64,000 nt of DNA. Origin: Hawksworthiomyces lignivorus. Lineage: Eukaryota; Ascomycota; Sordariomycetes; Ophiostomatales; Ophiostomataceae. Positions 33,908-45,407 of this stretch are shown in pieces. The translations under genes were made by a program, and so were the position numbers. Location of the stretch: NCBI GenBank assembly GCA_002917075.1, contig NTMA01000082.1, positions 1-64,000 on the forward strand, in the 5' to 3' direction. The notes below the pieces were generated by a model, which saw nothing but the letters and a program-made list of their open reading frames with translations, ran no database searches and was not told the origin of the DNA. Position 1 is the first letter of the stretch, and each line of letters opens with the position of its first letter.

Positions 33908-35228
33908 TCCGGCGACGGCGATGCTAGCGATGCTAGCGTCGATGTATTTGTAGATAAGGCTCTGCAGGGATTGAGCGTGATCCCTGTGTAGAGCAGGCTG
34001 TTGTATATTATGGTTCGACTTTCAGAAGGCCGTCTAGATGAAGCTGCCGTGAGACGGGAAAGCGGCAGAGGCGGTGACAGCGGAACCGCAGACAATTGTC
34101 TTCATGATGGTCCGGCAGTCTGTTTCGTCCAGCAGGCTCGGCGATGGCAAAGCGATTCGAGGCTCCAGGCAACCAGATAATATCTCTGGTCTGTTTTCTT
34201 GCCTTCGGTTTGTTGCATGATGATAACCCAAAACGTAAGCGGGCGAATCCTCTACGCGAAGATTGGACGACCGTTTTGCAGGCCGAGACGAAGTTACTAA
34301 GGGAAGGAGGAGGCAAGCTGCAGCTTATGTGGGGCATTCCTTCTGCTATTACGTCGTTCTAGGCACAGGACGGTGGCGGGAAGTGGGGGAAGGTACGACC
34401 ACAGGTGAACAGGGAGGGCAGGAGGTAAAGGAACCGTTTCAGCGGTGAGGGGGGGCACCTTCCTTGGCGGGACGGAATCCGCTGAGACAGACGTCATACA
34501 GTAAATTATGCATCTACAGCGTTATCTTAGTGCACCCTATAGCGCTCGCAGTGTTGGCAGATAATGCAGGGGCGCTGTTCTTCCCAGCGCAGTGTACCTG
34601 CAGTGACTGATGTGCCTGAAGCACCTGTCTCTTGGCACTGTATTAACGCGAAATGCGCTGTGTTTTTCGCGGACACTGCTTCCAGGGCTGCATCTATGTT
34701 CCTAGGCGAACGCGGACGTCAACGTCCCTTCAGGAATATTCACGATGTTCTGTCAGTTGTAGACTGTATTCATCAGCACTTCATTGATTCAGATGTATCT
34801 ATCTGTTCGCCTTCTTTGCCAAGCCAGCCTGACCTGTTCTGTGGACTCCCAAAGCATGATGAACTCCCCTTCCTATAAGTAAAAGACAAAAAGCTGGAAA
34901 GCAAAACCGGAACTAGAAAACAAGAGAAAAGAAAAAGACAAGAAGGAAAAGAAAAGATATGCCATTGTCTTTGAATCTGCGCCAGGCACGCACACCACGC
35001 AGTTCGAGATGCGTACCGAGAGATAGACGGAAGACAGAGGTGGGAAAGATAGATCATAGTGTGACAAGAAAAGAAAAGAAAAACCAAATCAAAATAAAAT
35101 AAAACGCCCAGAATGGCCCAGAACTAGCGTTACAAACCCACAACAGCGCCCAAGAGGTCTTTGGCCACAAACAGCCCCAGTATCTCTTGCTGCTCCTCTC
35201 TGATCGCCCGAGCGGTGAAAGAGCTACC
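33908..35228. other. Intergenic upstream of RTC5 / downstream of SWC3
   Basis: No supported gene in 1.3 kb. A purine-rich tract (AAAGAAAAG-type) occurs at 34880-35100. Confidence 0.5.
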
Positions 35229-37908
35229 CTACTCCTCGTCCACCTCCTTTGGCACGACGCTCGAGATGAAGTTCTGATACTGCTGGTCCTCCTCGACGAT
35301 GCGCTTCACGGCCTTCTGCCGCGGCGTGGACGAGGCGGAAGACGCCGCGGTGGGGGTCCAGAGGACGCCCTGCATGGGCTGGGGATGGCCGACAATGTAG
35401 CTACCGCCGTCGTCATGGTCGCCATTCGCCTCTGGCTTTTTGTCGACGTCCATCTTGTCTCCGCCGTCCTCGTTTCCGTCAGTCACGGCGGCTGCGGCTC
35501 CCCCATCTTTTCTCGGGAGCCGCATCGCCAGGAGCACGTACTCTGCCCGCGTCATGTTGTTCATAATGTTGTCCATGTAGCGCTTCACCTCGTCCACTGG
35601 CGCCACGACGCGTGAAAGGTACTCCAGCAGCTTCCGGTTGGCTAGATGTGGTACTTCAACGAAGCGGATCGTAATCGGCTGGTAGTAGTCCAGATCTGGG
35701 TCGCCACCGTACTCTGACGCGCTCCCTTTCCGCACGATCAGGAACGACGCAATCACCTCCTCGCCTTGCGGCGTCGTAACGTATTGAAGAATGCTGAATT
35801 TAGGAAATAGATATCGATCGCCCGTGCCTCCGACAAACTCCAAGACTACGGCTGACACGTCCAGCTTTGGCGGGGCCGGCGGGCCCTTGGAGCGGAGTGC
35901 TTGCTGCCTCTGCTGGTGACTCTCGCCCTGGCTGTGATTTGCTCCTGCTGATGCTGACGACTTCGCAGCATGTGTCGACGATGCGCGCTGCGGCTCCGTA
36001 GCCGAGCCTCCGTGGGCCACGCCGTTGGTTTTCGTCGCAGCTGCAGCACCGCTGGATGCTCCAGATGGGCCCGCCGCGCCCGGCGCACCTGGCGCTGCTT
36101 GAGGAGCAGGCGCTGCGGGCTGCGCGCGCTGCCGCTCGCGCTCTTGCTCCCGGACGAGCTGATTTTTGAGCCTGTCGAGCACGGCCTTGAGGTCTGTAGC
36201 GTCGGCAAACTGCGGGCGGTTCTCGCCAATCCGCCGGATCATCTCCCGGACGTTCGCATTATCCAAAGCAGTCTTTACGAGCAGAACCACAAGCGGGTCG
36301 CTGCCCACGGGCGGCCGCAGGTCCGCAGACGTCTGCTTCGGATTGCTCCGCAGCACAATATCCAGAATGATGCGCACCTCTTCTGCAAAGAAGCGCACGG
36401 TTCTGCCGTCCACAAAGAGCCGGTCGGCCGAGGGGCCTTGCGTAGCGCCGTTGCGTTTCGTTTCTGCTGTGATCTGGTCGATGATCGCCTGGAACCGATC
36501 AAGCTCCTCCTTAGGGGCGTCGCCATTGGCGACTCGCTTCATCAGGTCGCGCAGCTGGGGATCTTCTGTCGCTCTCTCGGCCAGTGTGACGATAATAGCG
36601 TCCGTTCCTGGAGGGTGAGCGGAGGCGGGCCGTGGTGTGCCAGCGGGGCTCGGAGTTGGCCCAGGCCTCGCCGTCGCAGGCCTTGCCGCGCTGGGAGGGA
36701 CTGATGGCGGTCGGCCTGCTATTGCAGGAGAATGGGGCACCAACGGGGATGGCCCTCTCATTGTCGCATTTGCTGCCGTCGGGGAGGGTTGCACGGCTGG
36801 TGGCCTGGCACCTGAAGGGGCCGCCGCATTGGGTGAAAGAATCGTCTCCATGCCTCTGGGTGAAGCCACCTGTCGCGGAGGCGCCGCTGCAGGAGGAGGC
36901 GGTCCTCTTGGCTGTTCTTGCTTCACTGACACTCTCGGCTGAAACTGGGACAACACCGGCGCAGGAGGCGGCGTGTGTTGTGCCACAAGTGGAGGCTGCA
37001 GTATGGGCTTTGCGGGCGTGGGTTGCTGCGCAGGTGCTGCTGCAGGTTGGGGCTGTGTTGGCGTTTGTGGCGCGGGCTGGGGCGCGGACGCGGGTTGGGG
37101 CGGCTGCTGTGGTGTCGAGGCAGGAGCGGAAGGTTTCTGGACAGGCGTCGCTGGCGCAGCCGCTGCGGGAGGAGGTGTTGGCGCAGGGCTCTGTGATACC
37201 TTTTTGGGGGTTGGCGGTGGAGGCGTGGCTGCTGCCGAAGCTGGCGGCATCGTGCCACGCGAAGGCCCGTACATGATCACTGGGCGCTTAGGCGGTAACA
37301 TTGTCGCAGGCTTGGGGTCTTTGACACCGTACAGGGTGACCTCAAAGACATGAGGCTCGACCGTGAGAACGGCCTGGCCGATCTTGACCATGGAGTCCTT
37401 GGGTGGGTTTTTGGGATCGTCGACTGCGACACCTCGGCGCTTCGACGGTTTCGACCAGTACTTTTCAAAGATACCTTCGGTGATCCATCTCTGGCGCGAC
37501 CGTGTGAGGGACTCGGAAAGCACGCCGCTGCAACATTGCGTCAGAAGGCATAGAACGGCCAAAGCGGCAGACAATACAGGCAACCAGAATATAGGGAGAC
37601 TCGAGATCAAAATAGACGAGATGGCATTACCTTTCTTGCACGCTCTGGTAGTCGGCGGCGGACAGGTCGTCTGCCTGGGCTTGCTCAACTGTCGGCAGAG
37701 GCTTGCCAGGCTGGATGGACTTGGGCAGATGGTTCTGCTGCGCTGGCTGTGGGGGATTCTCGTCTTCGGCGCCGGCTGTGCTCAGTGCCGGTGTCGCAGA
37801 ACGTGTCGTATTGCCGTCGGCGGGGGGCGTCGATGTTCTACGCTTTGCCGCCTGCTCTACGCGAGCTGCGGCGCCGCGTGGAGGAAGCTTTCTCTTCCGT
37901 TGTTCCAT
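35229..37908 (-). CDS. swc3: SWR1-complex subunit 3-like protein
   Basis: Probable subunit of the SWR1 remodeller that deposits H2A.Z. Exons 37908-37631 and 37527-35229 (GTAATG...TTGCAG) give 858 aa. The N-terminal family region spans the splice: DLSAADYQSVQESGVLSES, then TRSRQRWITEGIFEKYWSKP and VLTVEPHVFEVTLYGVKD. A ~200-residue Pro/Ala/Gln-rich disordered linker follows (positions ~150-360). A helical middle (~375-540) resembles the SPT/Ada-associated style region with repeated LxxLxxRVAxG and AEEVRIILDIVL. The C-terminal domain holds VVLEFVGGTGDRYLFPKFSILQ and ends in an acidic stretch. Ascomycete SWC3 proteins share this layout. The start follows basic MEQRKRKLPPRG. Confidence 0.75.
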
Positions 37909-39766
37909 TCTGTGTGTCTGGGGAGTCTGACTCTGGATTGCGAGCGCGTCGCGAATCTCTCGCCTGCAGGCTTTTCTTTCGTGGTGTATTTGTCAGTCTC
38001 CAGCCCTGTTCTCTGCTGACCAAGAGAATGCGCTCGTCAGAAGAGACAAGGCGATGCCGTCGACGCGGTCATCTCACGACCATGGAGTCGCGAGCCGTAG
38101 CACTAATAATTACAAAAGAAATAGACGACGGCAAAAAGAAAGGCTGACGAGGGGGAGGCAAAAGGCTGCAGACACGGTGGCTAGAAAAGAGTGGCGAGGT
38201 CAGAGGCAGAGAAAGCGATGTCGCGAGAAATTTCGCACGCGACGGTGGACGTGGAGAAAGCTGTTCGCAGGAGACCAATGGAGGGCGGAAGAGGCTGCGG
38301 CGAAAATTTGAAACAGATTTCCCAGCTAGCAAAGCAGCAGCACGAAAAAAAAGTACATTGAGGGCTGCGCAAGCACAAGCGCAGTCTGGGAGGATGGTGC
38401 AGATGAGGTTACGACGATGAGACAATGCGTCGATGTGGATTGTGTCTCCTTGAAAAGAAATTTGGAAGTCCCATTGAGGCTCGCTCTTTCCCTTTCTGCC
38501 TCTTCTGCTTAGGATATTATACGGAGTAGTAGTAGTGTAATGCTAGTACTATGAAAGATACTAATAATACGTGCTAATATTAAAATAGCAAATTATTACG
38601 CAGCAAAAGCCATCGAGGGCAGCCACAGAGAGAGCGCAGAGGGAAGGAGCGAGGGAGGGTGGGGAGCACGGGCTTTGTTCTTGCCGGGCTTAGCGGTCCA
38701 CCCAATCAGGACTAGTGCCGCGCCCTTCCGCCGTAAAGGCATATTCAGGGCTGCTGCTGCAAGGACGGCGTAAGGAGGTAAACGTAGGGCTCATAGGCTA
38801 CAGCGTGGCCGCAACACTGTATGCGTGCAACTTTGACTGGCCCACCAAACAGGCGCAAAATCGCCGAACGAAAGATGCACAGAACAAAAGCTCCGTATTA
38901 CAGAGCAGCATAATCCGTATTGCGGAGTATATAAAGTTGGCGTTGTGGCTGCATTCCTGATTCCCATGGAGGCCATACGAGAAAAGAGAGACAGCAGATA
39001 AGAATGCAAATGAAACAAACAGGCCAATAGAGATTCATCAATATAGTTCAGGCTGCAACCCGATTCGAAGGAAGTGTGTCATAGAACAAGTCATCCATTG
39101 TCTAATAGACGTACGCGGACTTCGTTTCGTCGAAGTGAGATAGCGTCCAGTTGGCTCCAATGTAGGTATAGCGAGTCTAAGATATTAGAAATAGTTCAGC
39201 CTGATGCCCGAACCGACTACAAGGCTCTCTTGAGGTTCGCAAATTCGCAATTCATACATAATACGCGATGCACGATGCACGATGTACAGCAGAAACCTCC
39301 GTGATTTGTGACCTATCAACTCGTCCATTGCGAGCTGTTATCAGACAATTGGCATCCTTGTTCAAGCCAGTCGTTTCGTTTGCAAGCCAAACGTGAAACT
39401 GGAAAGTCTGAATGCCATCTTTAGAGCGTGTTCTTTCGCATTGGCCTAGTGAAGCTAGTGAACCTGGACGCTTTTGATCTGTAGTTTGGGAACACTTTAC
39501 TCGCTGCTGTAGCTGTTAATGTTCCCCCCCCCTTTTCGAAACTCGAGAGAAAAGTGGGGCAACGTACCAGAGAGCTCTCATCTCGTCAGATGCCTTGAGA
39601 CATATAACGCCCTACATGCAGCTCCAACGGCAGCATTGGTGTCACTTTGGCCTCTTCTTCGGCCTAGATAGCTATATATTTATTTTCTATATCTTGCTTT
39701 TATTGTCATTAATTTTATTTTATTTCATATTTCATTCGCTTATTTGATTTATAACGTCGCTTCTCG
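37909..39766. other. Divergent intergenic region SWC3 / hydrolase
   Basis: No supported gene in 1.86 kb. Motif TACGGAGTAG at ~38520, and degenerate relatives near 38890 and 38932. A C10 run sits at 39523-39533. AT-rich from 39660 to the next start. Confidence 0.5.
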
Positions 39767-41365
39767 ATGGCCCCCACACTCTCCAGCCGTGCGTCGTGGC
39801 TTGCCTGGGCTGGTGCCGCCCCCCTTGGCATCTGGACCATATTCATCATCTTGGGACTCGCCCCCTATTTTCAAAGGCAGTAAGTAGTCATCTCATAACT
39901 TTCTGTTTGTGATTCTCGATTGTATCCTTTGCTTTGTAGCTGACCATCAGCTTCATCTATTCCCACAAAGTGGTCCCCTGGTGGCAAGACACCAACGAGC
40001 CACGGCACTGGGGTTTTGCAAGTGCGTATTGCTGTCTCGCTTTCTCTTGTGTTTGACGAGCCGTAGTGCCGATGTGTGCAAATTGTTAATCCGGATGTAT
40101 CTGGTGCACAGAAAACCAGGTGACTCCATTTTACCTTGACACTGAAGACGGCGAGAAAATTCACGCATGGCACATTCTGCCGCTCCCTGTGTATCAACAA
40201 CATGAAGTCGTCCTTCGTGATCAGCCAACCGGCCTCTGCAATGACTTCACAGCAAGCGAGTCCTTCCGCATCCTAAAGGAAGACCCATCAGCTCGTCTTA
40301 TAGTCTACTGTAGGTATTTCTTTCTGTCGTGCACAAATGCCCTGTGAAGAGCGCGAAATCATGTGCTGATGTTCATCCGTAGTCCATGGTGTATGTTCTT
40401 TTCTTAGTGCCCTTGCCTTTAGCAGGGTCTTTTGCTTTTTATTTTTTGAGGGCTGCCTCTGCCTAAATCAGTGAATTAAAGAATTGTAACTTTTAGAACG
40501 CCGGCCACCTTCCCAGCGTTGTCCGCGCGCCCGCCTTCAATACCCTCACTGCCACGAGCAACTACCACGTTCTTGCCATTGACTACCGCGGCTTTGGCAT
40601 ATCCAGCGGCGCGCCCTTTGAAGAGGGGTTGGTCCTCGACGGCTCTGCCACCGTCGACTTTGCCCTCAAGAATGCCGGCGTCTCGCCCGACCGCATCGTC
40701 GTGCTCGGTCACAGCCTCGGCACCGCGGTGGCGGGGGCGGTCGCCGAGCGCTACGCGCGCGTCCACGCCGTCGACTTTGCCGGAGTCCTGCTTGTGGCTG
40801 CGTTCAGCAGCCTGCCCAATATGCTCTCGGGCTACGCCATCGGCGGCATGGTGCCCATTATGAAGCCGCTGCAGCCGTGGCCGCGGCTGATGGAGTGGGC
40901 CTTGACCTTTATCGAAGACAAGTGGGCGACAGACAAGCGGCTGCGCAGCTGGGTGGATACAGTGCGCGGCGGCAAAGCGGGCGGCGGCAAGCGCCGTCTG
41001 CGGCTAGCTCTGATCCATGCTGCCGACGACTGGGACATTCCCTGCCATGAAGACAACAAGCTCTTTGCTGCTGCTGTGGGACCCCTCCTCAGCAACGACG
41101 CTGCGGTGTCCAGTGACGACTTTGCGGCCTTGAAAGAGGCCCATACCACGCACCTCGGCGAGAATGCCTTCGTGGCGCAGTGGCAGGACGGAGACGTGTC
41201 GATCCGCCAGGAGCTGGTTCCATATGGAGGTAAGACATTGAGCGATTTCTCATGATTTAAAAGACGCCGGCTAAGCTGACATCCAACCTAGGACACAATA
41301 ATATTGTCCTGAGTGCGCCTGTTATGCTAGAGATTATGAAGGCTTTTGAAGAAGCACAGAAATAA
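39767..41365 (+). CDS. ABHD12/Bem46-like alpha/beta hydrolase, membrane anchored
   Basis: Serine hydrolase resembling ABHD12/Bem46 proteins (lysophospholipase or monoacylglycerol lipase-like). Six exons: 39767-39879, 39951-40021, 40112-40309, an 8-nt exon 40383-40390, 40497-41229 and 41292-41365; 398 aa. An N-terminal helix (GIWTIFIILGLAPYF) anchors it. The strand and oxyanion stretch LIVYFHGNAGHLPS is rebuilt only if the microexon TCCATGGT is included. Nucleophile in VVLGHSLGTAVAG, preceded by IDYRGFGISSG; acid Asp probably in HAADDWDIPCHEDN; catalytic His in YGGHNNIVL. All donors are GT and all acceptors AG; exon 2's acceptor follows a CTGAC branch site. Annotation tools are likely to miss the microexon and break the oxyanion motif. 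Confidence 0.87.
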
Positions 41366-41594
41366 GATTTTTGCATTGTAATCATTCCGTCGTATATAGA
41401 GGTCAAAAAGATATGGCACCGTAAGTCCTTCAGAGAGATAGAAATACATAGACACGAGAAAAAATGAAGCCCAGCTCAGACAAAAGAAATAACTACAGAA
41501 CGATATTGATCACGAGTGATGGACATTTGAACAAGGCAGACTCCCAGCTTCTGCCAACCCCGCGTCTGCTCCCAACTTTGTTTTTGTTTCTGCC

Positions 41595-42953
41595 TCAGCA
41601 GTCGCCGCCCCAGCCGAGCTGCTGGTTGACGTGGTTCATGGCGCTGATGCCAGCGCGGACGAAGCCGATGGCGCCGTCGACGGTGCGGTTGCCGGTCTGC
41701 TCAAAGGAGGGCTCGGCGCCCTCGGCGGCGCGCAGGTCCTCCTGGTCGAGGGTGCCCTGGCGCTTGCCGAGGACGGCGCGGCTGATGGCGCGCCCCCAGA
41801 GGTTGTACCACTGGTCCTCGGAGAGGCTGACGTACTGGGTGGTGCCGTCGTCGCAGAGCTGCGAGAAGGGCCAGTTGACGGTGACGACCTCGTAGCGCTT
41901 GGTGCGGAAGAAGAGGTAGGGCCAGATGAAGATGATGGTCAGCGTGAGCACGCACAGCACCTGCAGCCAGCGGCTGACCCGCCAGCGGTTGAGCGGGTGG
42001 CTGCTGTAGACGACGACGGCGGTCTCGTCGACGGGGAACAGCACCTGCAGGTGGCCGCGGTAGCCGGTGCGGCGCACGAGCGCCTCCAGCTGGCCGCGCA
42101 CCTTGGCGTGGTCGAAGCCGACCACGCGCCGCTTGAGGCGGAACGACCGCAGCGGCGACGGGTCCGCGCAGAAGCGCCGGCACCACTCGTCGACGCTGGG
42201 CTGGACGGGCTCCTCGTCGTCTTCTTCTTCTTCGGCAGTACCATGCGCACCATTCCGCTCGACATCCCCGACCATCGCCCGCTTGATTCTCTGCTCCCGC
42301 GCCTTCAGAAACGCCTTGAGCTCCGGCGCCTGGCACCGGAACACGGTGCCGCGCCGCGTGCGCTCGCGGTTGTCGGGCGTGCTCACGGCGCGCCACGACG
42401 TGCGCATGCGCGCGTCCTCGTACAGGTACGGGGTCAGGTCGATCTTGACGTCAAAGTCGACAATGTCCCGCTTCTCCTTCTTGCCGTCGCGGTCCACCGT
42501 CTCCGAGTGCGTCCCGCGCAGCTGCACAAACGGCCGAGGCGGCGCCAGCGCCCAGTGCTGCACGTTGCCCGCCAGCAGCGCCGGGTTCGTGTCTAGACCC
42601 GCCGCGTTCGTCATATACCGCACCGTCTGCGGCGCCCCCGGGTACATTTCCGCGAATCTGAGGTTAGTCGCGGTCGCGGGGTTCGCCGACTGCGCGCCAC
42701 CGGCGCCAGAGCCAGCATCGGCGCCTCCAGCGGCGCCGGGCGCGAGCGGCTCGATGTCCGAGTACGACGGCGGCAGATCGTTGTCGAGAAACAGCTCCGG
42801 TGCATCGTCGTCGGCCTCGAGGAACGGATCAACATTGCGGCGGAATCCGCCGCCGCTGCTGCTGCCGCCACCGTGCTGCGAGTGCAGGGACACCGCGTCT
42901 CCGTCAGGCCGTGGCAGCAGCGGAGCGGACGAGCCGAACTTGCCCTTGGTCAT
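41595..42953 (-). CDS. Single-pass membrane protein with PPSY motif, function unknown
   Basis: A 452-aa frame from the ATG at 42953 (MTKGKFGSSAPLLPRP). An in-frame upstream extension to 43073 is less likely, because a TTGCAG acceptor sits directly before the ATG, suggesting a leader intron. The N-terminal ~100 residues are disordered with LPPSYSDIEP, a PY motif able to bind WW domains of Rsp5/NEDD4 ligases. The middle is a conserved-looking beta/alpha region (RPFVQLRGTHSETVDRDG, KIDLTPYLY, WRAVSTPDNRERTRRGT). One membrane helix (VLCVLTLTIIFIWPYLFF) is followed by KRYEVVTVNWPF and an amphipathic end (LWGRAISRAVLGKRQG). I have seen this type in many ascomycetes but cannot assign a function. Convergent with the hydrolase. 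Confidence 0.82.
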   Translation of the reverse strand: MTKGKFGSSAPLLPRPDGDAVSLHSQHGGGSSSGGGFRRNVDPFLEADDDAPELFLDNDLPPSYSDIEPLAPGAAGGADAGSGAGGAQSANPATATNLRFAEMYPGAPQTVRYMTNAAGLDTNPALLAGNVQHWALAPPRPFVQLRGTHSETVDRDGKKEKRDIVDFDVKIDLTPYLYEDARMRTSWRAVSTPDNRERTRRGTVFRCQAPELKAFLKAREQRIKRAMVGDVERNGAHGTAEEEEDDEEPVQPSVDEWCRRFCADPSPLRSFRLKRRVVGFDHAKVRGQLEALVRRTGYRGHLQVLFPVDETAVVVYSSHPLNRWRVSRWLQVLCVLTLTIIFIWPYLFFRTKRYEVVTVNWPFSQLCDDGTTQYVSLSEDQWYNLWGRAISRAVLGKRQGTLDQEDLRAAEGAEPSFEQTGNRTVDGAIGFVRAGISAMNHVNQQLGWGGDC

Positions 42954-44063
42954 ATCTGCAAGAGTGAAAAGGATTTTGGATTGATGGATTGATAGATTGA
43001 AATGCCGCCCAATAATCACAAAGAACGAGGTAAAACCGGCACTTCTCGAAAAAGAAAAAAGAAAAGAGCTCAAATGAATATACAGTCCAACTATCTTGAA
43101 ACTTTGCTGCCTGGTCCCTTCTTCTCAGATTTCAAGTGGGTCCAATACGAAGTTCGTAAGCGTGATCCTTCAGCGCTCAGTCTGGAGATATCAGCCGCTT
43201 TGCTGCCCCACTAGTACACAGCCTCGTTCGCCTCAGGAGAACACACAAACAACTCTAATCGCCAGATACGAGCCTGTTATCTAACTATGTAAGAACAAGG
43301 TCTTGCTGCATTTGTGCTCGCACGCTATATTTTCCATTACAGTCTATCTGTCTTTGAGCTCGCTAGAGACCTGTTGAGATCTATATCGCTCAAAGACGCG
43401 GGTAACCTTGATTGATATTGGCATGGTACAGCAGATGGTGATCTTAGGTGACAGTTGCACCACCAAGTGTTTGTTGCGCCCTACAGTTTCAAGTGCAAGT
43501 GTGTCCCATGTGCAAGTATAGCCATGACAGACTCTTCAGCTACCGCACGAGTTTTCTAAGTTCTCTATGTGTATTGTTATTGTGCTCCAAAAAGCAGTAG
43601 TTTTCATTTGAACAAAATTATTTGCATGGTTTATCTTTTCAATCTTCTCAAAATCTTCTGATTACACCCAAGCACTATGTAACGAGGCCAATGGAAATGT
43701 GAGAAGAAGAAATTGCCTTTACATATTAGATATGACTACTGGAAGTCTCTTGGTTAAATTGATGCTGAAATTTAATCATTTTAGTTCTGCTCTAGAATTG
43801 AGAGCTCCGACACAGACCATGATTCTGCATATTTTGAATGCACACCGCTAAATGCACAGTGTGGTAAGATGCTGGATGTCAGCAGAGTTTGTTTTTGGCT
43901 GTAATGGAGTGTGGAATAGTTCTGTGAATGCTCAAACCAAACAAAATAGTCTCCCATTAATCCACGCAATCCTGTGCTTGGTTTGACATGTCCAAGGCCC
44001 TCCGGATGTAAAGTTGTATTGACGAAGCAAACTGCGTCTTGCACAGACACCTGTCCCTTTCGT
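42954..44063. other. Intergenic
   Basis: Leader of the PPSY protein near 42960-43080 (GATTGATGGATTGATAGATTG short repeat around 42985), then low-GC sequence with nothing recognised. Confidence 0.5.
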
Positions 44064-44429
44064 TTACTGATGCGTCCTTCGCATGTGCTCCTTCAACTTA
44101 TCACGGCGGCAATATCCGTTGCCTTTGTTATTTGAGCATCCTGCAACAGAGCAGTCATAGCGCTCCTTCCTGTGGACGCTACGAATGTGGCGCCTGAGGT
44201 CGGAGGGCTGGTCGAAGACCCAGTCGCAAGTATGGCAACGATTGACTGGATTTCCGCTGGCAACGGCAGCGCTCCCGTCAACAAGACCTTCAACAGGGTT
44301 CAGGCCGCTGCTAAAGAAGATCTCAGCCTCAGCAGAGGTCTTCTGCAGACCAGTCGTCGAGGGCACCAAGGTTACCAAAGGCGTATAGGCTCGTGCAGTG
44401 AGGGAAATGTTTTCGTGAAGAGGAGCAAG
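44064..44429 (-). CDS. C2H2 zinc-finger fragment (terminal exon or relic)
   Basis: The minus frame ends with two C2H2 fingers: CHTCDWVFDQPSDLRRHIRS with a following His, and YDCSVAGC, then YCRRDKLKEHMRRTH just before the stop. This DLRRH/RRDKLxxH pairing is common in ascomycete C2H2 proteins, which bind DNA or RNA. The frame has no ATG; it stays open upstream to about 44429, where TCTCTGCCAG could be a splice acceptor. I could not find the upstream exons, so it is either the last exon of a gene with an unrecognised start or a truncated copy. Sequence before the fingers (STTGLQKTSAEAEIFFSSGL) is unremarkable. Confidence 0.5.
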   Translation of the reverse strand, partial: LAPLHENISLTARAYTPLVTLVPSTTGLQKTSAEAEIFFSSGLNPVEGLVDGSAAVASGNPVNRCHTCDWVFDQPSDLRRHIRSVHRKERYDCSVAGCSNNKGNGYCRRDKLKEHMRRTHQ

Positions 44430-45407
44430 CTGGCAGAGAAAACAAGAAGTCTGCAGAGAGAGAAGAGATTTCGAACAGAAGAACTGCTACTTAAGAAAAA
44501 GAGGAAAAGAGGAAAAGAAGAAAATGCTTGACGAAAGAGGTTTATATAATTTTGTATAAAAGATTCAAGCTCTCGAAGAATGGTTGAGGAAAGAACAATA
44601 GGAATAAACAACATGAATACAACAGAAAGAAATACGGCCTCAAGAAGGCACAGCATATTGCGAGACATAAATGCAGAGCACAAATTTTGCTACGTGAAAA
44701 TGTGTCACATAGAGATATTAGATAGAACTATTTTGACATGAAGAACGCCGGAAAAGGCTGTTATGCGAAGCTGCTATTTTGTAATCTTGGAGACAAGATC
44801 CGCCGGTCTGATAGAATACCAAACGATTTACGGAGTAAATGCAGAACTTGTCCCTAAACGGCGCAAAGTGCAACAACAAATTGAGAAGAGCGGGGCCTTT
44901 GAATTAAAATTTGGTTCTAGAAACGTTCTTGATTCATTGGCGAAGATGAAAATAATCCTCACAGAGACCATCTTCTAGCTTGAGATGTGTGAGAATACTG
45001 TACGTAGTCGATGATCTTCTCACTCATTAAGAACAGGGGACTAGTGGAGGAGTGGAATTTCTACGGAGTACTAAACCGGATTTCCGTTTTGAAACTACAC
45101 GTGATCTCTTTGGTTCCTGGCAAAACGGTAAGAAGCTCTTCCGTTTCTAAGTCCTTTGGCGGGGTAAGTCAGGGCCAGACACAGCGGGAATGATTTTGGC
45201 CAGGCCATTTCCTAGTGTCTTGTGCCTACGACGAGAGTATCCCACATATCCCGTTGCACAAGAGCTCTCACAGTTCCCTGCGCCGTGGAGACCACAGGTT
45301 TTGAAATAGCTATTCTGCGCTCACTTCGGTCTCAAAACTGACTCAGAAACGATTTAAGCCCCAAACGAGACCCATCCTCCTTTCGTCTCCTCCCCCCTCC
45401 CCCCGCT
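44430..45407. other. Intergenic
   Basis: No gene recognised; missing upstream exons of the C2H2 frame could be here. ACGGAGTA motifs at ~44829 and ~45063. Confidence 0.45.
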
